Shown: positions 1-6,179, numbered from the stretch's first letter. The stretch is 7,677 nucleotides of DNA from UBA4416 sp043719555 (GCA_043719555.1 JAYSTR010000185.1:1-7677), one strand, 5' to 3'. Made by a program: numbers and translations. Notes: a model not told the origin generated them from the sequence alone.

Positions 1-210
1 GGAAACAAACTCAACGAAATCCCTTTTCAAATTTATTTTGCTAAAAATTTACGACTCCTATCAGTTAAAAATAATTTCTTAAAAAAACTGCCAGCGTCTA
101 TTTCTCAACTCGAAAACTTAACCGTGTTAGATGTTAAGGGTAATAATTTTTCGCCGGAATACATCGAAGAGTTAAAAGCTTTATTACCAGGCTGTGAAAT
201 CAGGTATTAG
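1..210 (+). CDS. Leucine-rich-repeat protein, C-terminal end (partial at 5')
   Basis: The window opens inside a gene read in frame 1. The last 69 codons end at a TAG at 208-210. The translation shows two or more leucine-rich repeats, with spacing such as LRLLSVKNNFLKKLPASIS followed by LENLTVLDVKGNNFS. This is the L-x-x-L-x-V/L-x-x-N-x-L-x-x-L-P pattern of the 22-23-residue bacterial LRR class. The protein closes with a short helical cap ending LLPGCEIRY. LRR proteins are solenoid scaffolds for protein-protein contact, and the specific role cannot be read from this tail. The N-terminus, and so any signal peptide, kinase or GTPase domain, lies outside the window. The cytochrome c gene begins 14 bp downstream on the same strand with no terminator between them, so co-transcription is possible. 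No C-terminal sorting domain is seen. Confidence 0.85.
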   Translation, partial: GNKLNEIPFQIYFAKNLRLLSVKNNFLKKLPASISQLENLTVLDVKGNNFSPEYIEELKALLPGCEIRY

Positions 211-224
211 ATATAATTAATTAT

Positions 225-749
225 ATGGAGAATATATCTGAAAATAAATCGTACAATTTTAAAATTAATATTCTGCTAGTTATTTCAATTGTATTGACTA
301 TATTTTCGTGTGGACCAAGAAGTGGAATTCACAATGAAAATAGTGATTCTTCTGAAGAAAATAAACAAGGAAATGAGCAATTTTTTTGTGGTAATGCAGT
401 TCAAGAAAATAACAATGTTGATTGGGCAAATAAAGTATTGGGACTTAATGGTGATAATAACAAAGGACGAAAATTGTTTATGCAAAATTGTGCAGTTTGT
501 CATTCTTTAAATAATCAAAAACTAACAGGTTCTGGTTTGTACGGAGTAATTGATAGAGTTCCAAACCCAAAAATTGAATGGTTAAAAAAATATATTTTGA
601 ATAGTGAAAAAGTATATAAATCAGGTGATGCATATGCGAAAAAGCTATATAAAGAATCAGATGGAGCATTAATGACAAATTTTGAAGAGCATTTAACAGA
701 GCAAGATATAAATGATATATTGATTTATATAGCCGTAAATACTAGATAA
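225..749 (+). CDS. Monohaem cytochrome c lipoprotein
   Basis: A 174-residue class I-type cytochrome c that is probably membrane-tethered. Residues 14-29 form a hydrophobic segment ending IFSC, a lipobox with Cys29 as the likely lipidated residue. An Asn/Glu/Ser-rich linker (about 30-70) follows, then the haem domain. The haem-binding CxxCH is CAVCH at 89-93, with His93 as the proximal ligand. Met150, in the context LMTNFEEHLTEQDINDILIYI, fits the usual distal ligand followed by the terminal helix of class I cytochromes. The likely job is electron transfer in the periplasm or at the membrane surface; no partner oxidase or reductase is nearby. The start is the only ATG ahead of the signal sequence, and its n-region (13 residues, few lysines) is longer and less basic than usual. 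No Shine-Dalgarno or clear TAnnTTTG promoter precedes it, so it may be read through from the LRR gene. The gene looks more AT-rich than fmt or HU. Confidence 0.88.
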   Translation: MENISENKSYNFKINILLVISIVLTIFSCGPRSGIHNENSDSSEENKQGNEQFFCGNAVQENNNVDWANKVLGLNGDNNKGRKLFMQNCAVCHSLNNQKLTGSGLYGVIDRVPNPKIEWLKKYILNSEKVYKSGDAYAKKLYKESDGALMTNFEEHLTEQDINDILIYIAVNTR

Positions 750-840
750 TGTAATTTACTTACAGTATAGATTTATATATGTATTGCAAAAATCAAAATT
801 TTTTCAAATTGAAATAATATTTACAACCATTTGTTTTTCT

Positions 841-928
841 TGCGTGAGGGATACAAGCGAAAAGCCTTTTGCAACGAAGTGAAAAAAGCTTGTAGCGATA
901 GCCCGACCGACGTTAGGAGGGCACGCCC
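841..928 (+). ncRNA. Structured intergenic element, Flavo-1-like RNA candidate
   Basis: This GC-richer block sits in AT-rich spacer between convergent genes. By eye it folds as a three-way junction. The closing stem pairs GCGTG (842-846) with CACGC (922-926). A long hairpin pairs ACAAGC (853-858) with GCTTGT (888-893) and continues inside with TTTT (867-870)/AAAA (882-885) and CA (872-873)/TG (880-881) around a loop ACGAAG. A second hairpin pairs CCC (902-904) with GGG (919-921) and CC (907-908) with GG (916-917). From memory, blocks starting GCGTGAGGGAT and ending in a GCCCGACC...CACGCCC arrangement recur in flavobacterial intergenic regions. The Rfam family Flavo-1 is the candidate name, but I cannot confirm it without a covariance search. 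Orientation is assigned from that remembered consensus. It ends 7 bp before the stop codon of the minus-strand transporter and could also act as a 3' end or terminator structure for either convergent gene. Confidence 0.5.
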
Positions 929-935
929 AAATAAA

Positions 936-2405
936 CTACGCTAAAAAGAAATAACAAAACAGGGTAATTAGGATAATACCTATAGCATCTAACATTAAAC
1001 CCAACTTAAACATATCTTTAATATCAATACGCTTAGTTCCAAAAACGATAGTATTAGCAGCAGTTGCAACTGGTAACATAAATCCTAAAGAAGCCGCAAA
1101 AGTGGCTGGTATCATTAATAGGAGTGGAGGCAGGTTTAAATCTTTCTGCAAGGCAATCATCACCGGTATGGCTAATTGTATACTGGCAATGTTTGATGCA
1201 AACTCACTAATAATAGTAACGATGGTACAAATACCTAAAATAATAAAAATGATATGTACTCCCTTTAAGGCTACTAAGCAGTGAGCTAACCAATCGCTTA
1301 AGCCAGATACATCAAAACCGTGCGCTAAGGCAAAGCCACTACCAAACATTAAAATAATATCGTAACGTATTTTTTTAGCATCTTCCCATTCTAAAATGGC
1401 CTCGCCTTTATTTTTTTTACTGGGGATTAAAAATAGTAATAACGCAGCTGCAATAGCCACTGAGGCATCATCTACTAAGTTTGGTTTTGCAAATAAATGA
1501 TTCCAGCCTCTGAATGTAAACGTTTCAAAAGGGATGTCGGAACGCGTAAACCATAATACCATACAACATAAAAATATACCCGTAATCCATTTTTCTTCGT
1601 AAGAAAAGCCACCTAATTTTTTGTAATGATTTTTAAAATGTAAATAATGTATATCAGTAATCACTACTTTTTTACGTAAGTAATATAAACGAATCACAAA
1701 AAAGGTGCACACTAAAAATAGCGCAGATAAAGGGAAACCAATAGTAGACCATTTTAAAAAATTTAAATCGCTCACGTTTGGAAACGCTTCTTTGTAGGCT
1801 TTAAAAAAATACATATTGGGTGGTGTGCCAACAGGAGTTGCCATTCCGCCAATGGTGGCAGCAAAAGCGAGTCCCAATAAAACGGCCGCCGCAAAGCGAT
1901 TTTTATTTTTTTCGTCTTCAATAAATTCATCGGTTTCGTGTATTAAGGCTATTACCGCACCAAACAGCATCATTGTTGTGGCTGTATTCGAAATCCAATT
2001 ACTAATTAAGTAAGCCGATAGCATCACGCCAAATAAGATGTTACTGGGTTTTGTTCCAACAACGGATAAAATTTTTATAGCAATACGTTTGTGTAAATCC
2101 CATTTTTCGATAGCAAAGGCCAACATAAAACCGCCTATAAATAAAAAGATAATACTATCGGTATATTGTTGCGCCACAGCTTTTGTATCGGCTATGCCCA
2201 ATAGTGGCATTACTAAAAATGGAATTAAAGCAGTAACTGCTAAATGCACTGCTTCGGTAAACCACCATAAGCTCATCCATACGGCAATTCCAGCCATTAA
2301 GGTAACTTTTGGATTGTTGGCGTCTAAGTTTGTGAATAACCAAATACAAACAGCTGCTAACGGACCTAAAATAATGAATATATATCTTTGTAAGTTTTTG
2401 TTCAT
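936..2405 (-). CDS. SLC13/DASS-family sodium:anion (dicarboxylate) symporter
   Basis: An inner-membrane transporter of the divalent anion:Na+ symporter family, with about eleven hydrophobic segments over 489 residues (normal family length). I start it at the ATG at 2405. A TTG two codons upstream (2411) is in frame but lies inside a promoter-like TAAATTTG and is less likely. Numbering from that TTG, the first re-entrant hairpin carries SNT (141-143) and is followed by ATPVGTPPN (191-199). The inverted-repeat half carries SNI (406-408) and LPVATAANTIVFG (446-458). In family structures such as VcINDY, the paired SNT motifs bind Na+ and substrate carboxylates. The second motif here has Ile in place of Thr, which may alter specificity. 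Likely substrates are C4-dicarboxylates such as succinate, malate or fumarate, but sulfate or other anions cannot be excluded. It is monocistronic, divergent from fmt and convergent with the cytochrome gene. Confidence 0.9.
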   Translation of the reverse strand: MNKNLQRYIFIILGPLAAVCIWLFTNLDANNPKVTLMAGIAVWMSLWWFTEAVHLAVTALIPFLVMPLLGIADTKAVAQQYTDSIIFLFIGGFMLAFAIEKWDLHKRIAIKILSVVGTKPSNILFGVMLSAYLISNWISNTATTMMLFGAVIALIHETDEFIEDEKNKNRFAAAVLLGLAFAATIGGMATPVGTPPNMYFFKAYKEAFPNVSDLNFLKWSTIGFPLSALFLVCTFFVIRLYYLRKKVVITDIHYLHFKNHYKKLGGFSYEEKWITGIFLCCMVLWFTRSDIPFETFTFRGWNHLFAKPNLVDDASVAIAAALLLFLIPSKKNKGEAILEWEDAKKIRYDIILMFGSGFALAHGFDVSGLSDWLAHCLVALKGVHIIFIILGICTIVTIISEFASNIASIQLAIPVMIALQKDLNLPPLLLMIPATFAASLGFMLPVATAANTIVFGTKRIDIKDMFKLGLMLDAIGIILITLFCYFFLA

Positions 2406-2408
2406 AAC

Positions 2409-2416
2409 CAAATTTA
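2409..2416 (-). promoter_or_regulatory. Possible -7 element (TAAATTTG) at the transporter start
   Basis: Read on the minus strand, TAAATTTG matches the Bacteroidota TAnnTTTG -7 consensus exactly. It lies only about 3 nt upstream of the ATG at 2405, so initiation from it would give a leaderless or nearly leaderless transcript. No TTG is found at the expected distance upstream, so this may be a chance match in AT-rich sequence. Confidence 0.22.
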
Positions 2417-2462
2417 TGAATTGCCTTTATATATCATTGATAATTAATTATTTTTTATCAAG

Positions 2463-2497
2463 TTGCTATTTAAATAAAATGTTTAAATGTATTTTTG
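2463..2497 (+). promoter_or_regulatory. Candidate promoter for fmt
   Basis: TATTTTTG at 2490-2497 fits the TAnnTTTG -7 consensus. TTG at 2463-2465 is a possible -33 element, but the spacing of 24 nt is a little longer than the 19-20 nt of the better promoters in this window. Use of this site would give a leader of roughly 70 nt before the fmt ATG at 2573. Confidence 0.4.
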
Positions 2498-2572
2498 AAT
2501 TCAAATTTCCATTCTGCCATTATCTACAAAATTTGAAAGAGATAAACGGATAGAATTAATGTAAAGTAAAAG

Positions 2573-3514
2573 ATGAAAATAGTTTTTATGGGTACGCCCG
2601 AATTTGCTGTAGCAAGTTTAGATATATTAGTACAAAACGGATATACGATTGTAGGTGTTGTTACTGTGCCTGATAAACCAGCAGGTCGTGGACAACAATT
2701 ACAACAATCGGCCATAAAAAAATATGCTTTAGAAAAGGGCTTGCATTTAATGCAACCTGAAAAATTAAAAGATGAAAACTTTATTACTGAATTAAAAAGT
2801 TTACAAGCCGATTTGCAATTAGTGGTTGCTTTTAGAATGTTGCCCGAAATAGTTTGGGATATGCCACCTTTAGGTACTTATAATTTACACGGATCTTTAT
2901 TGCCTAAATACCGTGGCGCTGCCCCAATTAATTGGGCTGTTATTAATGGCGAAAGCGAAAGTGGTGTCACAACCTTTAAATTGAAACACGAAATAGATAC
3001 AGGTAATATGTTGTTTCAGGCTAAAGCACCCATTAGTAAAACAACAACAGCAGGCGAGTTACACGATAATTTAATGCAGGTAGGTGCTGATTTGATTTTA
3101 AAAACAGTACGTGCTATCGAAAGTGGGAATTACGAATTAAAACCACAAGACGATACACAAAGTATACACGCACCAAAATTATTTAAAGAAACCTGTAAAA
3201 TTAATTGGAACAATCCTGCTGAAAAAATACATAATTTAATTCGTGGGTTATCGCCTTATCCAACAGCTTTCACAGAGTATGTAGATAAAAATAATCAAAC
3301 AGTTGGTGTAAAAATATTTTTGTCTGAAGTTGAAGACACTCAACATACGGATGCGATTGGTTCGGTATTAAGTGATAATAAAAGTTATTTGAAAGTAGCT
3401 TGTACTGATGGATACATCAACATTAAAGAATTACAGATTGCTGGCAAAAAACGGATGCTCGTTGCTGAGTTGTTAAAAGGTTTTAAAATTGACAACGGTT
3501 TTAAATTTGTTTAA
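2573..3514 (+). CDS. fmt: Methionyl-tRNA formyltransferase
   Basis: This cytoplasmic enzyme transfers a formyl group from 10-formyltetrahydrofolate to the amino group of Met-tRNA(fMet), making the initiator fMet-tRNA. The 313-residue length is typical. The N-terminal Rossmann-type formyltransferase domain begins MKIVFMGTPEFA and carries the PDKPAGRG segment (33-40). The catalytic region NLHGSLLPKYRGAAPINWA (104-122) has Asn104 and His106. IDTGNM (141-146) has Asp142, completing the Asn-His-Asp set known from the E. coli enzyme. The C-terminal domain (about 205-313), which contacts tRNA, is intact and includes the INWNNPAEKIHNLIRGLSPY segment typical of the domain's start. In many bacteria fmt is next to def (peptide deformylase); here it is not, and the gene appears to stand alone. 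The spacer before it is divergent with the SLC13 gene. An A-rich leader precedes the ATG instead of a Shine-Dalgarno. Confidence 0.97.
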   Translation: MKIVFMGTPEFAVASLDILVQNGYTIVGVVTVPDKPAGRGQQLQQSAIKKYALEKGLHLMQPEKLKDENFITELKSLQADLQLVVAFRMLPEIVWDMPPLGTYNLHGSLLPKYRGAAPINWAVINGESESGVTTFKLKHEIDTGNMLFQAKAPISKTTTAGELHDNLMQVGADLILKTVRAIESGNYELKPQDDTQSIHAPKLFKETCKINWNNPAEKIHNLIRGLSPYPTAFTEYVDKNNQTVGVKIFLSEVEDTQHTDAIGSVLSDNKSYLKVACTDGYINIKELQIAGKKRMLVAELLKGFKIDNGFKFV

Positions 3515-3548
3515 ATACTTTTAGGTTACCTTTTTTGTTTTCTGATAT

Positions 3549-3578
3549 AAATAATCAAATACCTCGAGATTATTTTAT
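3549..3578 (+). terminator. Weak AT-rich terminator-like hairpin after fmt
   Basis: AAATAATC (3549-3556) pairs with GATTATTT (3568-3575) over 8 bp around an 11-nt loop, 35 nt after the fmt stop codon, and runs into a T-rich tail. The stem is AT-rich and the U tract is interrupted, so termination strength is uncertain. Confidence 0.35.
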
Positions 3579-3590
3579 TTTCCAATTGAC

Positions 3591-3608
3591 TCATTCAAGT
3601 TTGAATGA
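3591..3608. repeat. Perfect inverted repeat TCATTCAA-GT-TTGAATGA
   Basis: Two perfect 8-nt arms (3591-3598 and 3601-3608) are separated by only GT, 38 bp before the DUF4349 start codon. The near-zero loop suits a dimeric protein binding site better than an RNA hairpin. It is followed by a T-rich stretch, so it could instead help end fmt transcription. No regulator gene is nearby to link it to. Confidence 0.4.
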
Positions 3609-3646
3609 TTTCTATTCTTTAATTAATAATTTATAAAATCAATTTT

Positions 3647-4537
3647 ATGAAAACTAAATTGCTTGTTGCTTTAGTAGCAGTAATATGTATTGCTTGTGGT
3701 TCATCGCGTGAAGAAATGGAAGCGTATGAGAAATCAAAAGCCGATAGTTTAATGGCTGTAACCGAACTTGGGTTAACATCTTCAGCGGCTGTTGAAAAAT
3801 ATAATGATTCTTCTCGGAAATTTATACGTACGGCTGATATCAAATTTAAAGTAAGGGATGTGATTCAATCAACCTACCATATTGAAAACATAGCGCATAA
3901 ATTAGGAGGCTTTGTAACGTACACCAATTTATACAGCACCATTAATGATGTGTCATCTATTAAATGCTCAGCGGATTCTATGTTAAAAACAACTCATTAC
4001 ACGGTCAATAACTCTATTACTCTTCGGGTTCCAAATACACGGTTAGATACGACACTTAATGAAATTGCATTACTTGTCGATTTTTTAGATTATCGAATTA
4101 TTAAAGCGGATGATGTTGCATTACAAATGTTAGCTAATAAGTTAACTCAAAAGCGTGCAACAAAAGGTGAAGAAGAATTAGTTATAACCACAAACAAAAA
4201 AGGTAAAACAATAAAAAAAACGGTGTTTACCAATAGTGTACCAATAGGTAGACAAGAGCAAGCGGATAATGCGCATATAAGTAACTTAGATTTAGATGAT
4301 AAAGTAAATTATAGCACCGTAACGTTGGCTCTTTATCAAAACGAATCTATTAAGAGCGAAACCTACTTTGTTGCTAAAAGTATAGAGGAATATGAATCTT
4401 CTTTTTTCGAAAAGCTAGGCGAATCGCTATTACAAGGCTTGAGTTTTTTACAAGGCTTTTTATTATTAATTGTTAAGGTTTGGCCGCTATTAATTATTAG
4501 TTCGTTAATATTAGTTTTACTTAAAAAGTATAAATAA
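3647..4537 (+). CDS. DUF4349 domain-containing lipoprotein with C-terminal membrane helix
   Basis: A 296-residue envelope protein. Residues 1-17 form a lipoprotein signal (basic MKTK, hydrophobic core, ending CIAC with Cys17 as the modified residue; Cys at -3 is slightly unusual). The body matches the DUF4349 pattern. It has RKFIRTADIKFKVRDV (58-72) leading to a helix and GGFV (87-90), then ITLRVPNTRLDTTLNEI (124-140), an ADDV segment (154-157) and a final strand VNYSTVTLALY (220-230). A hydrophobic helix (about 268-292) ending KKYK anchors the C-terminus, as in most family members. The family has no established biochemical function, and membrane-surface or cell-envelope roles are only guesses. 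It follows fmt by 132 bp that hold a terminator-like hairpin and a palindrome, so it is probably a separate transcription unit. The ATG at 3647 is the natural start because the signal peptide begins there. Confidence 0.85.
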   Translation: MKTKLLVALVAVICIACGSSREEMEAYEKSKADSLMAVTELGLTSSAAVEKYNDSSRKFIRTADIKFKVRDVIQSTYHIENIAHKLGGFVTYTNLYSTINDVSSIKCSADSMLKTTHYTVNNSITLRVPNTRLDTTLNEIALLVDFLDYRIIKADDVALQMLANKLTQKRATKGEEELVITTNKKGKTIKKTVFTNSVPIGRQEQADNAHISNLDLDDKVNYSTVTLALYQNESIKSETYFVAKSIEEYESSFFEKLGESLLQGLSFLQGFLLLIVKVWPLLIISSLILVLLKKYK

Positions 4538-4555
4538 TAGTCGTTATTCTAAATC

Positions 4556-4606
4556 ATACTATATATAGTATACATAGGGTATAGATGTTCTCTATCATAT
4601 ACTATA
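4556..4606. repeat. Overlapping palindromes, ATACTATA / TATAGTAT / ATACTATA
   Basis: A perfect 16-bp palindrome, ATACTATATATAGTAT, spans 4556-4571. Its right half, extended to TATAGTATA (4564-4572), is also complementary to TATACTATA (4598-4606), with a possible inner stem ATAG (4581-4584)/CTAT (4592-4595). The middle arm can therefore pair with either flank but not both. The block lies 19 bp after the DUF4349 stop and about 115 bp before the HU -33 element. It may be the 3' end of the upstream transcript or a protein binding site. Very AT-rich sequence makes such matches easier by chance. Confidence 0.5.
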
Positions 4607-4673
4607 CTGAATTATGGTGAATAAGGTGTTCATAAACCCTTTAAGGAGTGGCTTTTCAGGTTCTTTTATTAAC

Positions 4674-4685
4674 AATAGGCCTATT
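4674..4685. repeat. Perfect 12-bp palindrome AATAGGCCTATT upstream of the HU promoter
   Basis: The palindrome ends 35 bp before the HU -33 element, a position suited to an activator or operator site. A partial echo, AATAGCC, occurs inside the promoter spacer at 4727-4733. No experimental link or matching regulator is known to me. Confidence 0.35.
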
Positions 4686-4720
4686 TATCAACAAAATGCG
4701 CACTTTTTTTCTTAAAACAC

Positions 4721-4750
4721 TTGACAAATAGCCTTTAGCGTATACATTTG
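4721..4750 (+). promoter_or_regulatory. Bacteroidota-type promoter for the HU gene
   Basis: TTGAC (4721-4725) and TACATTTG (4743-4750) match the -33 TTG and -7 TAnnTTTG elements with 19 nt between TTG and TA, the best promoter in the window. Transcription should begin near 4755-4757. That gives an A-rich leader of about 40 nt ending AAAACAAAACAAC just before the ATG, a context associated with strong translation in this phylum, where Shine-Dalgarno use is weak. Confidence 0.85.
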
Positions 4751-4796
4751 TAACGTAATAAAATTTTAAAAGTTTAACCCTTAAAAACAAAACAAC

Positions 4797-5078
4797 ATGA
4801 ACAAAGCAGAATTAATCGAAGCAATTGCAAACGGATCAAAAACTACTAAAGCTGACGCAGGTCGCGCATTAGATGCTACAATCGAAGCAGTATCAAAAGC
4901 ATTAAAAAAAGGAGATAGAATTTCATTAGTTGGATTCGGTTCTTTTTCAGTAGCTAAACGTGCTGCACGTATTGGTCGTAACCCACAAACTGGTAAAGAA
5001 ATTAAAATTGCTGCTAAAAAAGTAGTTAAATTTAAAGCTGGTTCTGAGTTAGCAACTAACGTTAACAAAGGAAAATAA
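4797..5078 (+). CDS. HU-family nucleoid DNA-binding protein
   Basis: A 93-residue histone-like protein of standard family length. It binds DNA as a dimer, bends it and compacts the nucleoid. The N-terminal helices (MNKAELIEAIANGS and the helix to about residue 38) form the dimer core. GFGSF (46-50) is the conserved turn. The beta-arm carries GRNPQTGKEI (60-69), whose Pro63 is the residue that intercalates in the DNA minor groove in characterised HU/IHF proteins. The C-terminus is short and lysine-rich. Homodimer HU is likelier than an IHF subunit, but sequence alone does not settle this, so no symbol is given. It has its own strong promoter and a strong terminator, making it a monocistronic, probably highly expressed gene. 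Codons look strongly selected (many GCT/GCA, AAA and GGT), consistent with high expression. Confidence 0.95.
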   Translation: MNKAELIEAIANGSKTTKADAGRALDATIEAVSKALKKGDRISLVGFGSFSVAKRAARIGRNPQTGKEIKIAAKKVVKFKAGSELATNVNKGK

Positions 5079-5100
5079 TTAGGAAACTAATTTTACATTG

Positions 5101-5129
5101 AACCCTCAAGCATTGCTTGGGGGTTTTTT
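5101..5129 (+). terminator. Rho-independent terminator of the HU gene
   Basis: AACCCTCAAGC (5101-5111) pairs with GCTTGGGGGTT (5115-5125) over 11 bp, with one G-U pair and a 3-nt loop, followed by a run of T. A second small hairpin, AATTAG-GAAA-CTAATT, with a GNRA-type loop, begins at the stop codon (5077-5092) just ahead of it and may stabilise the 3' end. Confidence 0.9.
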
Positions 5130-5178
5130 GTTTTTATGGCTAGCAATTTAATTAATAATTGTATTTTTAAACTACCGT

Positions 5179-6105
5179 ATGATAGACCGTCAGCAAATAG
5201 AACCATTTTCAAGATTAGAATTATTATCCAAACAAGTGGTTGAGGGATTTATTACTGGCTTGCACAAAAGTCCGTTTCATGGTTTTTCAGTAGAGTTTGC
5301 CGAACACCGTATTTATAACAGTGGTGAAAGCACCAAACATATTGATTGGAAATTATTTGCAAAAACAGATAAACTCTTTATTAAGCGTTATGACGAGGAA
5401 ACTAATTTAAGATGTCAATTAATTATTGACATCTCGAATTCGATGTTATTTCCTTTAGAAAATAAGGATAAATCAAAATTAAATAAACTATCCTTTTCGG
5501 TATATGCAGCGGCAGCATTAATTGAGTTGTTAAAACATCAACGCGATGCCGTTGGATTAACATTGTTTGATAGCGAAATAAAACAACACCTTAATGCGAA
5601 AAGTAATCCAACTCAACAAAAAATATTGTATAACCAATTAGAGGAGTTACTTAATAAAACTGTTTATGAAGCTGTTTCTACAACAGATAGTGCTAAGGCT
5701 CTAGATCAAACAGCTGAAATTATTCATAAACGTTCGTTGGTAGTTATTTTTAGTGATTTGTTCGAAAATCAAGAAAATTTAGAAGCTATTTTTTCGGCCT
5801 TACAACATTTAAAATATAAAAAGCATGAAGTTGTGTTATTTCATGTGACTGATAAAAAATTAGAACTGGATTTTGATTTTGAAAACCGACCATATCATTT
5901 TATAGATATCGAAACTAAACAAGAAATAAAATTAAACCCAAATCAGATAAAAGATATTTACACAAAAAAAATTACAGAATACACCGAGGCTATTAAATTA
6001 AAATGCGGACAATATAAAATTGATTTTATTGAAGCGGATATCAACCTAGGGTTTAATACGATTCTGCAAACCTATTTAGTTAAACGTAATTTAATGATAA
6101 GATAA
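5179..6105 (+). CDS. DUF58 (vWA-like) domain protein, without the usual MoxR partner
   Basis: A 308-residue soluble protein with no signal peptide or membrane segment. The N-terminal part contains the DUF58 signature HGFSVEFAEHRIYNSGE (34-50) followed by HIDWKLFAKTDKLFIKRYDEE (54-74). It leads into a von Willebrand A-like fold with the MIDAS motif DISNS (Asp84, Ser86, Ser88) and a later SDLFE (192-196) that could supply a further metal-ligand acidic residue. The family usually works with a MoxR-type AAA+ ATPase and Bat-type vWA membrane proteins, in metal-dependent protein-protein interaction or complex assembly at the envelope. No such partner is within this window: the upstream gene is HU, beyond a strong terminator, and the downstream gene is convergent. 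The exact role is unknown. No clear TAnnTTTG element is seen in the 50 bp before the ATG at 5179. Confidence 0.9.
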   Translation: MIDRQQIEPFSRLELLSKQVVEGFITGLHKSPFHGFSVEFAEHRIYNSGESTKHIDWKLFAKTDKLFIKRYDEETNLRCQLIIDISNSMLFPLENKDKSKLNKLSFSVYAAAALIELLKHQRDAVGLTLFDSEIKQHLNAKSNPTQQKILYNQLEELLNKTVYEAVSTTDSAKALDQTAEIIHKRSLVVIFSDLFENQENLEAIFSALQHLKYKKHEVVLFHVTDKKLELDFDFENRPYHFIDIETKQEIKLNPNQIKDIYTKKITEYTEAIKLKCGQYKIDFIEADINLGFNTILQTYLVKRNLMIR

Positions 6106-6124
6106 AGAATTTATCTATTGAATA

Positions 6125-6160
6125 AAAAAAGCGTTTCAGTTAATACTGAAACGCTTTTTT
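6125..6160. terminator. Perfect bidirectional terminator between DUF58 and PfkB genes
   Basis: AAAAAAGCGTTTCAGT (6125-6140) and its exact complement (6145-6160) flank a TAAT loop. Each strand therefore has an 11-bp GC-containing stem with an A tract before and a T tract after it. It lies 20 bp after the DUF58 stop and 20 bp beyond the kinase stop, ending both convergent transcripts. Confidence 0.93.
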
Positions 6161-6179
6161 GTTTTATGATAATGAGTAA

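Noticed and set aside
285..678. Several 66-72-codon ORFs in other frames of the cytochrome c gene
   Set aside because: They overlap the gene carrying the lipobox, CxxCH and terminal helix, have no family resemblance and no start context.
809..833. TTG...TTTG as a possible promoter for the structured element at 841-928
   Set aside because: The TA of the TAnnTTTG box is missing (ACCATTTG) and the spacing is only about 14 nt.
2038..2553. Plus-strand ORF of 171 codons antisense to the transporter's N-terminal region
   Set aside because: It lies mostly opposite the well-supported SLC13 gene, its translation is low in recognisable motifs, and the hydrophobic pattern is a mirror of the transporter's coding strand.
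4781..5068. Minus-strand ORF of 95 codons opposite the HU gene
   Set aside because: It almost exactly mirrors HU, which has clear family motifs, a promoter and a terminator. The antisense frame is open because of the biased codon use of HU.
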